Source: Incurvaria masculella
Taxonomy: Eukaryota; Arthropoda; Insecta; Lepidoptera; Incurvariidae
Direction of reading: 5' to 3'
Assembly (NCBI GenBank): GCA_946894095.1
Contig: OX335651.1
Coordinates: 4,238,501 to 4,302,500, forward strand
Length of the DNA: 64,000 nucleotides
Under the pieces are notes generated by a model that had not been told where the DNA came from, did no database searches, and saw only the letters and a program-made list of their open reading frames with translations. Position numbers and translations under genes: made by a program. Below are positions 32,072 to 43,321 of this stretch, piece by piece; within the stretch, counting starts at the first letter, position 1, and each line of letters begins with the position of its first letter.

Positions 32072-33130
32072 AAAACATTTTTAAGAACACCGTGATAACA
32101 CCTAACAAAAAAAAATTTTACTTTGTGATTATTAACTGACTCATCAGTAGATACAATATTAAAGTGTTCACACTACGATTGCCAGTCATAATAATTAAAA
32201 AATACCCTCTCAAATCAAGAGGATAAAACGAAGAATAAAAAAATATATTATGTAAGAAGTATTACGATATTTTATGAGCAGATCAGCTTTGGAAGCCCTG
32301 ATTATATGTAAAAACTACCAAATCACAGATTACATTCTATGCCGGAATGGCATTTGATGTTATAAAAACTTGCAGTGCGGTAATTTTTTTTTTGAGGTTA
32401 CCGCGGTCGTTAGACATGTTTGAAAAATATTACGGCTTTTCACGCGGCAGGTAGATATATACTCCGACGTTTCGAGCCAATCATTCAGCCCGTTGTCAAG
32501 GAGGCATCCGCCGCGCTCGTGCGTACGTCGTCTGCTGTGGTACTCGTGCGCTCGTGCGCACGTCGTGTAAATGTTTAAGGACCAGAGTGAAATATTTGAA
32601 GCCTGATTGTCAAACAAACGTTCTTTACTACGAATACATTTTCTAATTGTGTAGAAAACTTGATTTTGTAGCAAATTAAAAGAGAAGCACCGACATAATT
32701 AGAAACGTTGCAGTAAAATTACATAATTTGTTTTTATTTATCACTCAATTTGGCTATGGCCCGAATTTTCAATAGTCTGATAAATCAGTCGGAAACTATT
32801 CGACGAATTTATTTACACCACTGCTTATCCATCCGCAGCATGTTGTTATTAGCAAAATGATATTATGATCATAATGATAGGAAATATAATCATCCGGTAG
32901 TGATTATTCGTCTTTTCGCAAAAGTAAATTTTGCTATCAAACCGTTAAGTACTGTATGAGGATTGAAAAATCGGCCCTATATCTATTTATTTTTCAAATA
33001 TTGGATGCTAATAAATTAGAACAGGTCAGACGGCTGTATCATAATATGTACTAATTCATACATTATTTCCACGAATATGCAAAATTGCTAAGCAACCGGA
33101 GTTATGATATCATTAAACATATTATATAAC
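32072..33130. other. Intergenic DNA, no supported gene
   Basis: A GC-richer segment at 32400-32570 contains ACTCCGACGTTTCGAGCCAA and a GCGCTCGTGCG-rich part. It is unrecognised. Confidence 0.45.
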
Positions 33131-33137
33131 ATATTAT

Positions 33138-33260
33138 ATAGTTATATATATATATATATAAATAAACGTTAGGCTTATTTTTTATTTCTAGTGTATTCTG
33201 TGTAACTTGTTTTTTAGCTGTAAGTTTTCCTTTTAATAAATAAATAAATAAATAAACTAA
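33138..33260 (+). repeat. (TA)n and retroelement 3' tail (AATA)n
   Basis: (TA)n at 33143-33160; then TTTTAGCTGTAAGTTTTCC and (AATA)n, matching the tail at 25150-25202. Confidence 0.6.
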
Positions 33261-33726
33261 ACAGTTGCATACGCAATAAATATATGAAATATACTGTACC
33301 TAAAATAAAATGTGCAGCTTCCAACCCCTTTTCCATACGTGAGACCGAAGTATTTCCCCACATGAAAAAGCACTTACCTACATTGAAAAGTTACATAGCC
33401 AGAGCGGCACAAGAGCGAGAGGTATATGAAAACGGCCTTCACTTCAGGTAATGACGAGATCCTTTTGAACTTTTCAGAAAAGCTCTTTTTCTCTTTTCGG
33501 AATCCTTTGTGCCAGCCGTCTCTCTCTTACAGGATTTTCCTAATGACGCGCGATACTTCTCTCGCGGATGCCTTATAAATGTTCAGGTTACTTGAATTTG
33601 GGCTTAGTATTTTATATTCAGTATCATAATTTCATTTCACCGTCAGTGTAAGCATTTTATAGTAAGTTTTTATGTGGCCCGATTAATCTCCTTTCTTTAC
33701 TTCTTTACTTGCGTTGTTAAATGTAT

Positions 33727-34160
33727 TTTTTTAAGGACATGGATGGCGAATATGAATGCACCCCATAGGAATTAATATAGCGGTCCGTCTCAATGGACTC
33801 GCTGATGGCTTGGAGCCCCTGAGCCACAGACGGTTTGTCGACCCCACAAACCGTCTGTGGCTCAGGTTCTACAGGTTCCAGGATGGACGCTGCTCTGTGG
33901 AACTTGCATCCCTATTCCTCCCCATCCTATCTATATCCTGAGCACCCGCCGCAGAGAATCACCCAGATATTAGGCTTTTGAGAACGAACCGTTTCTCAAA
34001 CTCATTTCCCTGCCGTACGGCCAGGATATGCCTTTCTTCATATCTATAACCTGGGAGTATAGGTGCTATGACAGGATTGTAATATGGCACGGCTACATTC
34101 AGCTGAATGGAAAACACGGACATTTTCATTACCAATTAAAACATCGTCCATTCACAGGAC
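33727..34160 (-). mobile_element. SINE remnant split by a hairpin-bearing insert
   Basis: 33727-33758 (T-run, GACATGGATGGCGAATA) is the tail and 34046-34160 (ATAGGTGCTATGACAGGATT, GGCACGGCTACATTCAGC, GGAAAACACGGACATTTTCA) the body of a minus-strand SINE. About 290 bp between them are not SINE and include a perfect 21-bp hairpin (33818-33866). Confidence 0.6.
33818..33866. repeat. Perfect 21-bp hairpin, 7-nt loop
   Basis: CCTGAGCCACAGACGGTTTG plus T (33818-33838) is exactly complementary to 33846-33866; the loop is CGACCCC. A perfect match of this length points to recent origin or selection. Confidence 0.95.
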
Positions 34161-35559
34161 GCCCGCTCGAATATATTTTTTGTGTCAATTGTGGGTTGAA
34201 TTATTCTTACGGATGTACATTGTTATTTACGAGTTTTAGATGGAAGATGTACTCCATGATGCAGTTAGAATAAGGTTTATAGGAAAATAAGGCTTATGGT
34301 TGTATTCAAACAAATTTAAATGACATTGCCCAACACGACTTTAGAAACTAAATATTTTAGGTAATTTTTTTGTGATATTTTCTTTCCCATGACTTCTATG
34401 GATAAATTGAGGTGGATAATTAAGAACAATTTTTGTTCGGAATAACATGAAGAAATTGATTTATTTTAATTACATGGAATAAGTAAATAAAAAAATCAAA
34501 TTAATTCTATATTTTAATTTGCATGGTATCTGATAGCTTTGACAGATCTTTTAGGTGAGCTCGCTTGGACGTCACCTGTCGTGATGAATAGCTTTCGTCC
34601 CCATTGACGTTCTATCGCGTACAAATATACGTCTGTCTTCCTTACTCGATGTGCCGTACAGACATACCTTTTGCATGCCTTCTCTACCCAATGGATGGTG
34701 ACATGGGCCGACAACAGCTACGCAGGCGGACTGAGCTCGTAGCGTCCTCTGGCGGCGGCACGGAGATCGACAGCGGAGGCAACAGGAATCAATCATAATT
34801 AGGCTTCGAAGGATTTAGTCATTAGGACCTTCCAACACGTTGGCACACGTTGTGCCCTATGACCGAAAATTTAACAAAAATATATATTTGCATATTCTTT
34901 GAATTGGAAACATATTGCTAATGTTTTCTTGTTGTCATTAAATATATTCTCATACGAAATATATTCCTCATAAAAAAGGCAAACAAAATATTTCATTGGA
35001 TTGCTCTCCTATCCACATTTGTCTTTATTTTTAGTTTTAATTTACATTTTACTTTAAGATGTTAGGCTATTTAATTTTAATTTAAGTGAGCTTTAGTTCA
35101 TTGTCATTTTGTTTCGTATTTATACAATTGATTAAAAATGTCTAAATAAATAAAATAAAAAAATTAAATCAGTTAATAATATTAATTCAAGGTCAAGCAA
35201 TTGTTAAATCTGACTATTCAGTTTGATAACGATAACTAGATTTATTTACAGCTTTGCGATTGATAAAATGTAAATCAATTACATCAAATTAAAACTTAAA
35301 ATAAGCTTCATTAAGAGAGTCTTGGCTTAAAGTCTAATTTACCCTTAGGTATACTTTGCATGGTGATGGATAAACAGTGTTATGCCAGTAAATACCAGTA
35401 CCAATAACTGAAAGGAATGTTCTGTACAAAAAAATGGAATTTATTTTTTAACGACTTTTGTTTCCTGTATGGGAAGGATTCGCGTCCAGCGTGAATTTTT
35501 ATGTGTGCCTTCATGGACAAATCCGAAAGTACTCGTATAAGCGAAATAATGGGTAAAAA
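34161..35559. other. Intergenic DNA, no supported gene
   Basis: A retroelement-like tail ends near 35150-35166 (GTCTAAATAAATAAAATAAA). Otherwise unrecognised. Confidence 0.45.
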
Positions 35560-35900
35560 CGCTCTCTGAAGTTAAGCAACGCTGGGTCCGGTCTGGTCTT
35601 GGATGGGTGACCATTCGACCGTTGAGAGAGGCTGGCCGTGGTTCGGATTCCACGTTAAGCTGTAGGTCCCCTTCCTTACTTACTAGGTGGTAGGGTTTAT
35701 CCCGCCCGGGTTGGTACCATCGCATTGGATGAACGATGGTCGAAGCGGCAATGAAAATTGTCCGTGTTTTCCATCCAGTTCAATGTAGCCGTGCAATATA
35801 AGGAAGGTCCTGGCATGGCACCTAGTTCCCATGTGGTGTGTTGGGCTAATACCATGACAGAACGTGTGGTATAAGCCATCCATGTCCAGTCACATAAAAA
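35560..35900 (+). mobile_element. 5S-headed SINE, missing the first 45 bp
   Basis: Starts inside the 5S-like region (GCTCTCTGAAGTTAAGCAAC) and is otherwise nearly identical to the copy at 1093, with tail CACATAAAAAATAAG. The tRNA A-box part is absent, consistent with 5' truncation. Confidence 0.95.
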
Positions 35901-36607
35901 ATAAGATAAAAAAAAAACAAAAAAAATAAATAAAACGAATTGTTAAAAAAATTAACAATTCAGTTAGTGAAGGTACTAATCACATAATGAGTTTCATACA
36001 AGCGACACTGTTGACTGGTGCAATAACAATAGGTTTATTTCCTAAAATCAACGAGTCTATTACCGGCTGAAAAAATAACTTTAAAAAAAAATTAGGTATT
36101 GCAGTTTTCGTTTTTATCAAAATCGACCCCGTGACTCCTTTTGCAATTTTTAATAGTTTAGGAAAAAGTCACACGCAATATATTTATTAAATATATAGAC
36201 CACAACATATTTTTCGCTTCCTCTACAGGCACAAATCTATTTTATATATGCTATACTAATACGGATGCTACGTACCAGACGTACGTAGTCTAAATGACCG
36301 CTTTTCATTATTAGAGATTAAACAGTGACATCTACATTCAGAAACATTGTAATTCGATTTCGAAAATCTCATTCGTGGCAGGATCCTCGCATTTTCTCAT
36401 GTCATTCTTTCTTACGGTAATCACATGTCTCCGAACAAATTAGAGAAGCAATCGTGTCTTCTTTGTTTGAACAGAAAGATCTCTCTCGTCCTTGGTTCTT
36501 GGAAATCGATCGAAAATGTAATGACTAGCACGCGATCCACAAAAAAATATTCTGTTCTAAATTAAAATTACGTGTTTCTAATAACAATCTACATAGTAAC
36601 GGTTTAG
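35901..36607. other. AT-rich intergenic DNA, no supported gene
   Basis: Nothing recognised. Confidence 0.5.
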
Positions 36608-37010
36608 ATAGGGGTCTAGGAGCTAGATGACTTGCCTTTCATGTGAGAGGTTAGCGGTTAAAATGCCGGGAATGACCGGGATTGACTACTTTCTTTCTCT
36701 TTCTGAGTTAGATGATTGCATTTCGTTACGAATATGAGCTGTTTCAATGTTAGGAACCCATGCAAAACTGTAGGTGGTACCCCTACTAGGTGATAGGGTC
36801 AAGCCCACCCGGGATGTCTGAATGAATCTATGGTAGAAGCGCCGATCAAAAATTTTCCGCGTTTTTCATTCAGTTCAGTGCAGCCGTGCTAATAAAGGAA
36901 GGGTCCTGGCATGGCACCTAATTTTTTGGAGAATATTGTTTATTAGGCTAATATCATGATGGTAATTGTTAGGTATGAGCCATCCATATCTGATTCCATA
37001 GAAAAATAAA
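36608..37010 (+). mobile_element. tRNA-headed SINE (beta head)
   Basis: Head GGTCTAGGAGCTAGATGACT...GTTAGCGGTTAAAATGCC, linker CTTTCTGAGTTAGATGATTG, body CTACTAGGTGATAGGGTCAA to GAGCCATCCATATCTGATTC plus an A-run. Many substitutions, so fairly old. Confidence 0.85.
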
Positions 37011-37588
37011 CTTGAGAATACGGTCGCCAGAAAGTCCTAACTATCAATAACATATTTAAAAGGCAGATTTTCAAATGTTGATATTTTGGAGAACAAAAGT
37101 GTCCGTTTTCGCGATCCGTTGAAAAAATTGATAATTTCTCCTGCACTTTTAATTACATCCTTAATATATTCTTTATTACCCTTCAGCAAAAATGTAGGTC
37201 TTTGATTTACAACTAAGACAGCCTACGTCACCGAAAATTAAGAACATAGTTACCTCAGTACTGAGTATCCAAGTAAGCATAACGAGCACTGTTTGGATTT
37301 TCCAAGAGTAAAGCTTTAAAATGTATCATAAAATTTACAATCTTACTCTAAAATATTGCAATAACCTATGAATACTTCCAAACCATTGAATTTTTCAGTC
37401 AAATTTCGAATTTCGTAGACGAGACAAATATCCGATCTAATTAACTTTTAGTTCAGAATTGCGAATTCGATTCTTTTTTTATATCGTTTTCACTCGCGAG
37501 TATTCCGCCGCGCCCCGGACGAAAATTGGTTCCGCGCGCACTGCGCCCAGAATTCATCTCGGCCGCTCGGCCCGACGAGTCAATCTGA
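37011..37588. other. Intergenic DNA leading into a GC-rich block
   Basis: AT-rich to about 37480, then CpG-rich (CCGCCGCGCCCCGGACG, GGCCGCTCGGCC). No convincing frame. Confidence 0.45.
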
Positions 37589-37769
37589 ATGAAATTGAAC
37601 ATGTCGGCGCCTGTCATGGCGGTGACGGGCGGAAACGTAGCCGCTGCCCGCCCCCGCCCTAAATGATGGCGGTTTTTGCGGGTTGCTCTCGAAGTTTGAT
37701 GGACAACGCTTTTTGTGCTAGAAACAAGCGTCTGAGTTGATATTGACATGTAACGACTGATCTATAGGT

Positions 37770-38130
37770 TGTACAGCTCGTGGTTTAGGTGCTAGATGCT
37801 TGCTAGACGTCTGGGTTATAATCCTCGCCGCTCCCCGGTCATGTAACAATTCTCTTTTTGAGTTGGATAAGTGCATTTCGTTACGAACGCACGCTGTTCC
37901 ATTGTTCGAAACCCATGTAAAACTGTACGTCCCTTACCCCTACTAGGTGGTAAGGTTAAGCCCGCCCTGGTTAGTACCACAGCATCGAATTAAACTATGG
38001 TTGAAGCGTCAATGAAAAATGCCGCGTTTTTCATCCAGTTCAACGTGCTCCATAAAGGGAAGGTCATTACATGGCACGACGTAATTCCTTCCAGAATGTG
38101 GTGTATTAGGCTAATATCATATCATATAGC
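37770..38130 (+). mobile_element. tRNA-headed SINE (beta head), array unit 1
   Basis: Head AGCTCGTGGTTTAGGTGCTA...GTCTGGGTTATAATCC, body GGTGGTAAGGTTAAGCCCGC and TTTTTCATCCAGTTCAACGT. The final GGTAGTTGTG...ATGTCAGG part is lost at the unit junction. Confidence 0.85.
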
Positions 38131-38321
38131 GAATTATGAAACTGAACATGTCGGCGCCTGTCGTGGCGGTGACGGGCGGAAACGTAGCCGCCGCCCACCT
38201 CCGCCCTAAATTATGGCGGTTTTTGCGGGTTGCTCTCGAAGTTTTATGGACGAGGCTTTTTGGGATAGAAACAAGCGTCTGGATTGATATTGACATGGAA
38301 CGACTGGTTTATAGGTTGTAC

Positions 38322-38718
38322 AGTTCGTGGTCTAGGGGCTAGATGACTTGCTTTTCATGCGAGAGGTCTGGGTTTAAATCCTCGCCGCTCATCAGTCATG
38401 CACCACTTTTGTTTCTCTGAGTTCGATAAGGGCATTTCATTCGCGAGCTGTTTCATGGCTCGGAACCCATGTAAAACTTTAGGCCCTCTTACCCTACTGG
38501 GTGCAAATGTTACGCCCGCCCGGGCTCGTGCCACCGCATTAGATTAAACTATAGTTGAAGAGGTAATGAAACATTTCCGCTTTTTCCATTTAGTACAATG
38601 TGCTCATAAAGGGAAGGTCATGGCATGGAACCTAATTACTTTCAGAATGTGGTGTATTGGTCTAATATCATAGCGGTAGTTATGTAGTATTAGCCATCCA
38701 TGTCAGGTTCCATAAAAA
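38322..38718 (+). mobile_element. tRNA-headed SINE (beta head), array unit 2
   Basis: Head GTTCGTGGTCTAGGGGCTAG...GTCTGGGTTTAAATCC with a good B-box-like GGTTTAAATCC. Body and tail are complete (AGCCATCCATGTCAGGTTCC then A-run). Confidence 0.9.
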
Positions 38719-38962
38719 AAACTATAAATGTTATGCTAGCGAATTATGATATTGAACATGTCGGCGCCTGTAACGGCTGCGACATGCGGAAAGATAGGCC
38801 CGCCTCCGCCCTAAATGTGGGCGGTTTATTCGGATTGCTCTTGAAGTTTGACGGACAAGGCTTTTTAGGCTCGAGAAAGAAGCGTCTGAATTGATTTTGA
38901 TATGTTACGACTGTTCGGTGGGACAAAGTAATATATTTTATGCTGTGATAAACTCGCATATG

Positions 38963-39013
38963 AAGACGGAACCCTTCATATGCAAGTCGGACTGACACTT
39001 GGCCGGTTTTTTT
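38963..39013 (-). mobile_element. Family C fragment, copy 6 (one end only)
   Basis: GACGGAACCCTTCATATGCA and GACACTTGGCCGGTTTTTTT, the terminal 50 bp of family C. The rest is missing. Confidence 0.8.
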
Positions 39014-39180
39014 ATGTTTTTAAATGTTTTGTGAACAAATAAAACACCATTCGTTCCATTTGTGGCTCCCAAGAACCATATTTACGTTCAGGCTAGCCAG
39101 CGATTGAGTTATGTCAACCTTGTTTCAACACTTGATCATTTTGGCAATGAGCCCATTACCGTATCAAAGATATACCGGGT

Positions 39181-39765
39181 GTTAACGGAGGTATGGTACA
39201 AGCGGCTCGTAGCCTAGTGGCGCAGGGACTGGCCTAGCGTACCAGAGGCCCGGGTTCAATACCAACTTGCACCACTGTCTTTCTCTTTCAGAGTTCGATA
39301 AGTGCATTTCGTCACGAATGCGAGCTGCTGCATGCTTCGGAATCCATGTAAAACTGTAGGTCCCCTTCCCCTACTAGGTGGTAGGGTTTAAGCCCGCCCG
39401 GGTTGGTACCAATCGGATGAAAAGATGGTCGAAGCGGCAATGAAAAATTGTCCGTGTTTTCCATCCAGTTCAATGTAGCCGTGCTCATAAAGGGAAGGTC
39501 CTGGCATGGCACCTAATTCCTTCGGGAATGTGGTTTATTGGGCTAATATTATAACGGTAGTTGTGTGGTATTAGCCATCCAGGTCATGTCGCATAAAAAA
39601 AAACAATTACCAGGTATTCCTTGATATATTTCTTGTGTAGATATTTACGCAAATGTATGGGGAGGACGATTTTTTTCAAGTCGTACATCAAAATGTTATC
39701 TGCCTTCTTTGCTCCAAACACATCAAGGAATACCTGGTTAACGTTTGGACTATACCTCCGTTAAC
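39181..39765. mobile_element. Foldback MITE with a SINE in its left arm
   Basis: GTTAACGGAGGTATGGTACA at the left end pairs with ATACCTCCGTTAAC at the right end. Inside, CCAGGTATTCCTTGAT (39609-39630) pairs with ATCAAGGAATACCTGG (39722-39737). Both blocks are contiguous in the right arm but separated in the left arm by the SINE at 39203-39606. Without the SINE the element is about 180 bp. Confidence 0.85.
39203..39606 (+). mobile_element. tRNA-headed SINE (alpha head), full length
   Basis: GCGGCTCGTAGCCTAGTGGC, B box GGTTCAATACC, linker TTTCAGAGTTCGATAAGTGC, complete body and AGCCATCCAGGTCATGTCGC plus A-run. It is the best representative of the alpha-headed form here. Confidence 0.95.
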
Positions 39766-40334
39766 AAATATATAAAAATCTTACACCACCGAAATTATAA
39801 ACAAGGAAACATAATTTCGGTATTCGTATGAAAATAATGCACATATCAAACACTAAACGAGAAAAGTAATACAGCCTACGGGTATGAACCCGGTCGAGAA
39901 GCGCTGACTTATCCAGACCACGATGACTCTTAGTGCATACGATTTTGAAATATGGACATAACCAAACAAATTAATATCTCAACTCTCTCCCATGCTGCGC
40001 CATGCAGAAAAAACTCCGCTCTCAAATCTCAGACGAGGATCCACTCATCACAGAATGTAATAAAAAACTGAGCTTTAGTTTGTGCTTAATGCAACATCAC
40101 GCCGTTTCCCCGGAGAAGCTGACAGAGACGGCGGGGAGCCTTGTGGTATGATACTCGCATATTTTTCTCGCTTCTTGAACAGGCGACCATCTCTTCATAC
40201 ATGGCCTTCGATTTGGGTGCTACGAATTTCACCTTCACGAAGCACATCATCTTTCTGAGGCAAGTGAGTTATTTAATCTGACGTCTAGCTGCATTTCTTA
40301 CCATGCTAACTATCAAAGGACGTTTTATTCAGAC
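39766..40334. other. Intergenic DNA, no supported gene
   Basis: Nothing recognised. Confidence 0.5.
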
Positions 40335-40346
40335 AAGTGAACTTAA

Positions 40347-40518
40347 GGAATGTGACATGTATGTATGTACAATCGACCGCGAAGCAAGGACACATTAATT
40401 GAAGAAAAAGCCCAGTAAAAAGAACTACTATACTTATCACGGTCGATTGTACATACATACATGTCACATTACTTGGAATAAGCGACGTACCTGCTGAGTA
40501 AGAAAAAGTATATTTACT
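40347..40518. mobile_element. Family E MITE, copy 3, with 31-bp perfect hairpin arms
   Basis: 40349-40379 (AATGTGACATGTATGTATGT then ACAATCGACCG) is exactly complementary to 40440-40470. The right flank carries AGTAAGAAAAAGTATATTTAC. A 12-bp direct repeat AAGTGAACTTAA at 40335-40346 and 40520-40531 brackets the element and may be its target duplication, though it is itself near-palindromic. Confidence 0.8.
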
Positions 40519-40531
40519 TAAGTGAACTTAA

Positions 40532-41244
40532 ATTTAACATTAAGCATGGTACAAAATGCAACTAAACGTGTAACCATTCATTTGCCTGTTCACTTGTCGA
40601 GTAAATTTACCATGGTAGCATCTTGGTTTTTGTGACTCTAATCGATGCTTGCGGATTTATATTGTGAAACAATCTTCCTAGAATTTGATTCGATCGTACT
40701 CACGCATTAACATTATCACCGATCAACATCAAAACCTAGGGAAAACAAAGAGGACCGTACAAATGAATGAGCTAGCAATTCGGAAATTCATTTGCAGTAA
40801 ATCATCTGAAAAGGCAGCCATTAAAACGCGTAAGCACCAATATTTCAATCTTTAGGACAAGATATTTTAGACTCTGCAAAACAATTACGCTTCGAAACGA
40901 GTGCTTCTTGTCATCGCTGAAATTTAACGCTACGAAAGCGGACGAAGAGATGATAATATGACGAAACGTTTATAAATGTAATTTATATTTTAAGCGAAAA
41001 GAAAGTTGACGATGACATAATATTTGTATGGTGATTACGCATCGACTTCATTATTCTTAGGAGATTCTGGGGATCAAAAAACGTACCTTACATTTTGCTG
41101 AAACCAAATGTAGTTTAAAAGTTTGTATTTTCATAGACATCAAATTTATTTAATTTAAAATGTAATGCCCTTATGCGATTTCGCGACCGCCGGTGAGGCA
41201 GAAAGGTCGTTAGATTCTGCAGCTAGATAAGATTGCGTGTGCGG
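40532..41244. other. Intergenic DNA, no supported gene
   Basis: Nothing recognised. Confidence 0.5.
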
Positions 41245-41514
41245 TAACAAGATACAAAAGCACTGGCGCTTGTACATAATAATATCATGTATGCCCATAA
41301 ACATGTCTTAGATACTCCACTGAACTCAGATATCCACAACTACCCAACTAGAAATAGGAATAATATTGCATTTACCCAGTGTAGACTGGCTAAAACAGCC
41401 AAAAGCTTTGTATGCAATAGTATTAGGTTTTATAACCATTTACCAAATAATATTATGGAACTTACTGGTAAATGTTTCAAGAACACAGTTAAAACATATC
41501 TAATTAAAAAATAA
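41245..41514 (+). CDS. LINE ORF2 C-terminal fragment
   Basis: A 90-codon open frame up to the stop at 41514. From the ATG at 41287 it reads MYAHKHVLDTPLNSDIHNYP and includes TRNRNNIAF, CRLAKTAKSFVCNSIRFYNH and LPNNIMELTG, ending in KTYLIKK. It is homologous to the broken copy at 390-700, with the frame intact here. The stop upstream at 41243 and the absence of RT motifs show 5' truncation. Its role in the parent element is the ORF2 C-terminus, whose biochemical function in this group is unclear. Confidence 0.8.
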
Positions 41515-42090
41515 TGTTACACGATACAAGAATATATGACTAAATAGGAGTACCTGAGTTGACAAGTCTATTAAATTATTAATTGTCTGATCTATATTGT
41601 AATGTAATATTATAAATAATAACACTTATTTCTTAATTTACCAATTAGTTATCCTGTTGACAATTCTGTTGATGCTAGCTATCTTTTTACTGGTCCTTTA
41701 ATTAAGTAACTATTTGACAATTCTATTGATGCTCTGTATTTAATATTTTATGTTGAATTCTGACAATAATATTGAAGCTCTGTATTTTAAATCTAATTTT
41801 GTATCCTGACAATTCTATTGATGCCCTGTATTTCTCATTTTATCTGTATTCGGACAATTATTACTTTTTTGATGAACTATTTAGTTACTAATTTATAAAC
41901 CTTAATTAAAGCAAGATCTTAATACTGCATGTATTAATATTAAGTGTTAGGTTATAACTGTATATATCTAGTTATTAACTTTTAACTTGAAACTTAGATT
42001 TTTTCCATAGAATAGATTTTGACGACTCCAAGTGCTCCTTATGTGTTCCAAAGGCTGATTTATATATACAAATACAAATTCAAATACAGA
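41515..42090 (+). repeat. LINE 3' UTR with internal minisatellite and (AAATAC)n tail
   Basis: Four to five diverged units of about 46-57 bp lie at 41655-41870, each with TGACAATTCTATTGATGCTC and TGTATT. The UTR ends in ATACAAATACAAATTCAAAT at about 42065-42090, taken as the element 3' end. Confidence 0.65.
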
Positions 42091-42552
42091 TTTTTACTTC
42101 TTTTCTAGATCAAAACTTAAGGCTGTCCTGAAGTCACAGCAAAACAAATTTTAAGAAATGCATTTTTTGTCCATTGGCCAAGGCAAAATTTTGGCACATC
42201 TTCCAGGCCCTAACGTTTCCCTCCTCCTAAACGTTGTCAGATTTTAATCAAACATTTTATATCACTTAAAAAAGCTTCTCCGTATGTTTAGACTTTTTTG
42301 TAAATATCTGTATTTTTCAGTAAAAAAAAAAAGAAATTGAACGTAAAAAAAATCTTTTTTCCAATGTTTTCCAGTCTATAAAAAAATTAAAACATACAGA
42401 CATACATTTGTATAATATATTTTAGAATCCAAAATTTCAAAACAGCATTAAGAGTACGGAAACAGTTATCGACCGTAGTATGGGGAATTGATAGGGTAAC
42501 GACTCTCTTAAAGTGAAAATGAAACGCTGAAAAAGTGCACCTCTTAAAAAAA
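42091..42552. other. Intergenic DNA, no supported gene
   Basis: Nothing recognised. Confidence 0.5.
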
Positions 42553-43321
42553 ATCTATTGTTTTATTGTTTATTCATCATCCATAGACAGTACACTGCAC
42601 TCGGATTTGTCATATTTTATCATTAGCCAGTTCGGGGCAATCCCAGCGAAGAAAAACTGGCAAGAAACTCCGCTGGTTTTTTTTTTCAACGTCCACTTAG
42701 TCTAAATTTACAAAAGTATTTAGACTCACAGATAAACACGCTAAATTAATATGAATTGACGAGAATCAACAATTCATGTCATATTTTTTTTTTTTATGTG
42801 ACTGGACATGGATGGCTAATACCACAAGTTCTGTCATGGTATTAGCCCAACACACCACATGGGAACTAGGTGCCATGCCAGGACCTTCCTTATATTGCAC
42901 GGCTACATTGAACTAGATGGAAAACACGGACAATTTTCATTGCCGCTTCGACCATCGTTCATCCAATGCGATGGTACCAACCCGGGCGGGATAAACCCTA
43001 CCACCTAGTAAGTAAGGAAGGGGACCTACAGCTTAACGTGGAATCCGAACCACGGCCAGCCTCTCTCAACGGTCGAATGGTCACCCATCCAAGACCAGAC
43101 CGGACCCAGCGTTGCTTAACTTCGGAGAGCGATCGCCGAAGTGTCGCGCCACTGGGCCACCGAGGCTGACCTGTTCATGACAAATATCAGTTTATTAGTA
43201 AAGACCATGCAAGCCATCTAGCATGTTGCCATTTGGAGCAAGCCAGTCCCCACAAACAACACCGAGCATCACGCCAGGCGCAGCCATCGCCTCTATCAAC
43301 CATATTTTAGGAAAAGAGAAA
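42553..43321 (-). mobile_element. Family D copy 3, split by a 5S-headed SINE
   Basis: The left part 42553-42783 runs from the TTTTATTGTTTATTCATC tail to AATTCATGTCATAT. The right part resumes at 43171 with TGTTCATGACAAATATCAG and runs to ATATTTTAGGAAAAGAG. The SINE at 42784-43170 sits between them. About 6 bp of D sequence (GCAACA) are missing at the junction. A family C copy abuts the right end. Confidence 0.85.
42784..43170 (-). mobile_element. SINE with 5S-rRNA-like head, nested in family D
   Basis: Full length, minus strand: T-run, ATGTGACTGGACATGGATGG to GTGTCGCGCCACTGGGCCAC and GAGGCTGAC. The 5S box region reads on the minus strand as at 1141-1183. Very close to the copies at 35560 and 52740. 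Confidence 0.95.

Larger units (their letters stand above)
37589..38915 (+). repeat. Tandem array: [GC-rich flank + SINE] x2 plus a third flank
   Basis: A segment of about 180 bp starting TTGAACATGTCGGCGCCTGT occurs at 37595, 38140 and 38751. It contains GTTGCTCTCGAAGTTT and GAAACAAGCGTCTG. The first and second are each followed by a beta-headed SINE (37770-38130 and 38322-38718). The parsimonious history is one SINE insertion followed by tandem duplication of flank plus SINE. The third flank is the most diverged. Confidence 0.9.

Noticed and set aside
35441..35883. Protein frames across SINE bodies (MVLAQHTTWELGAMPGPSLY and similar)
   Set aside because: They recur only because the SINE recurs; there is no codon-level conservation beyond the DNA repeat.
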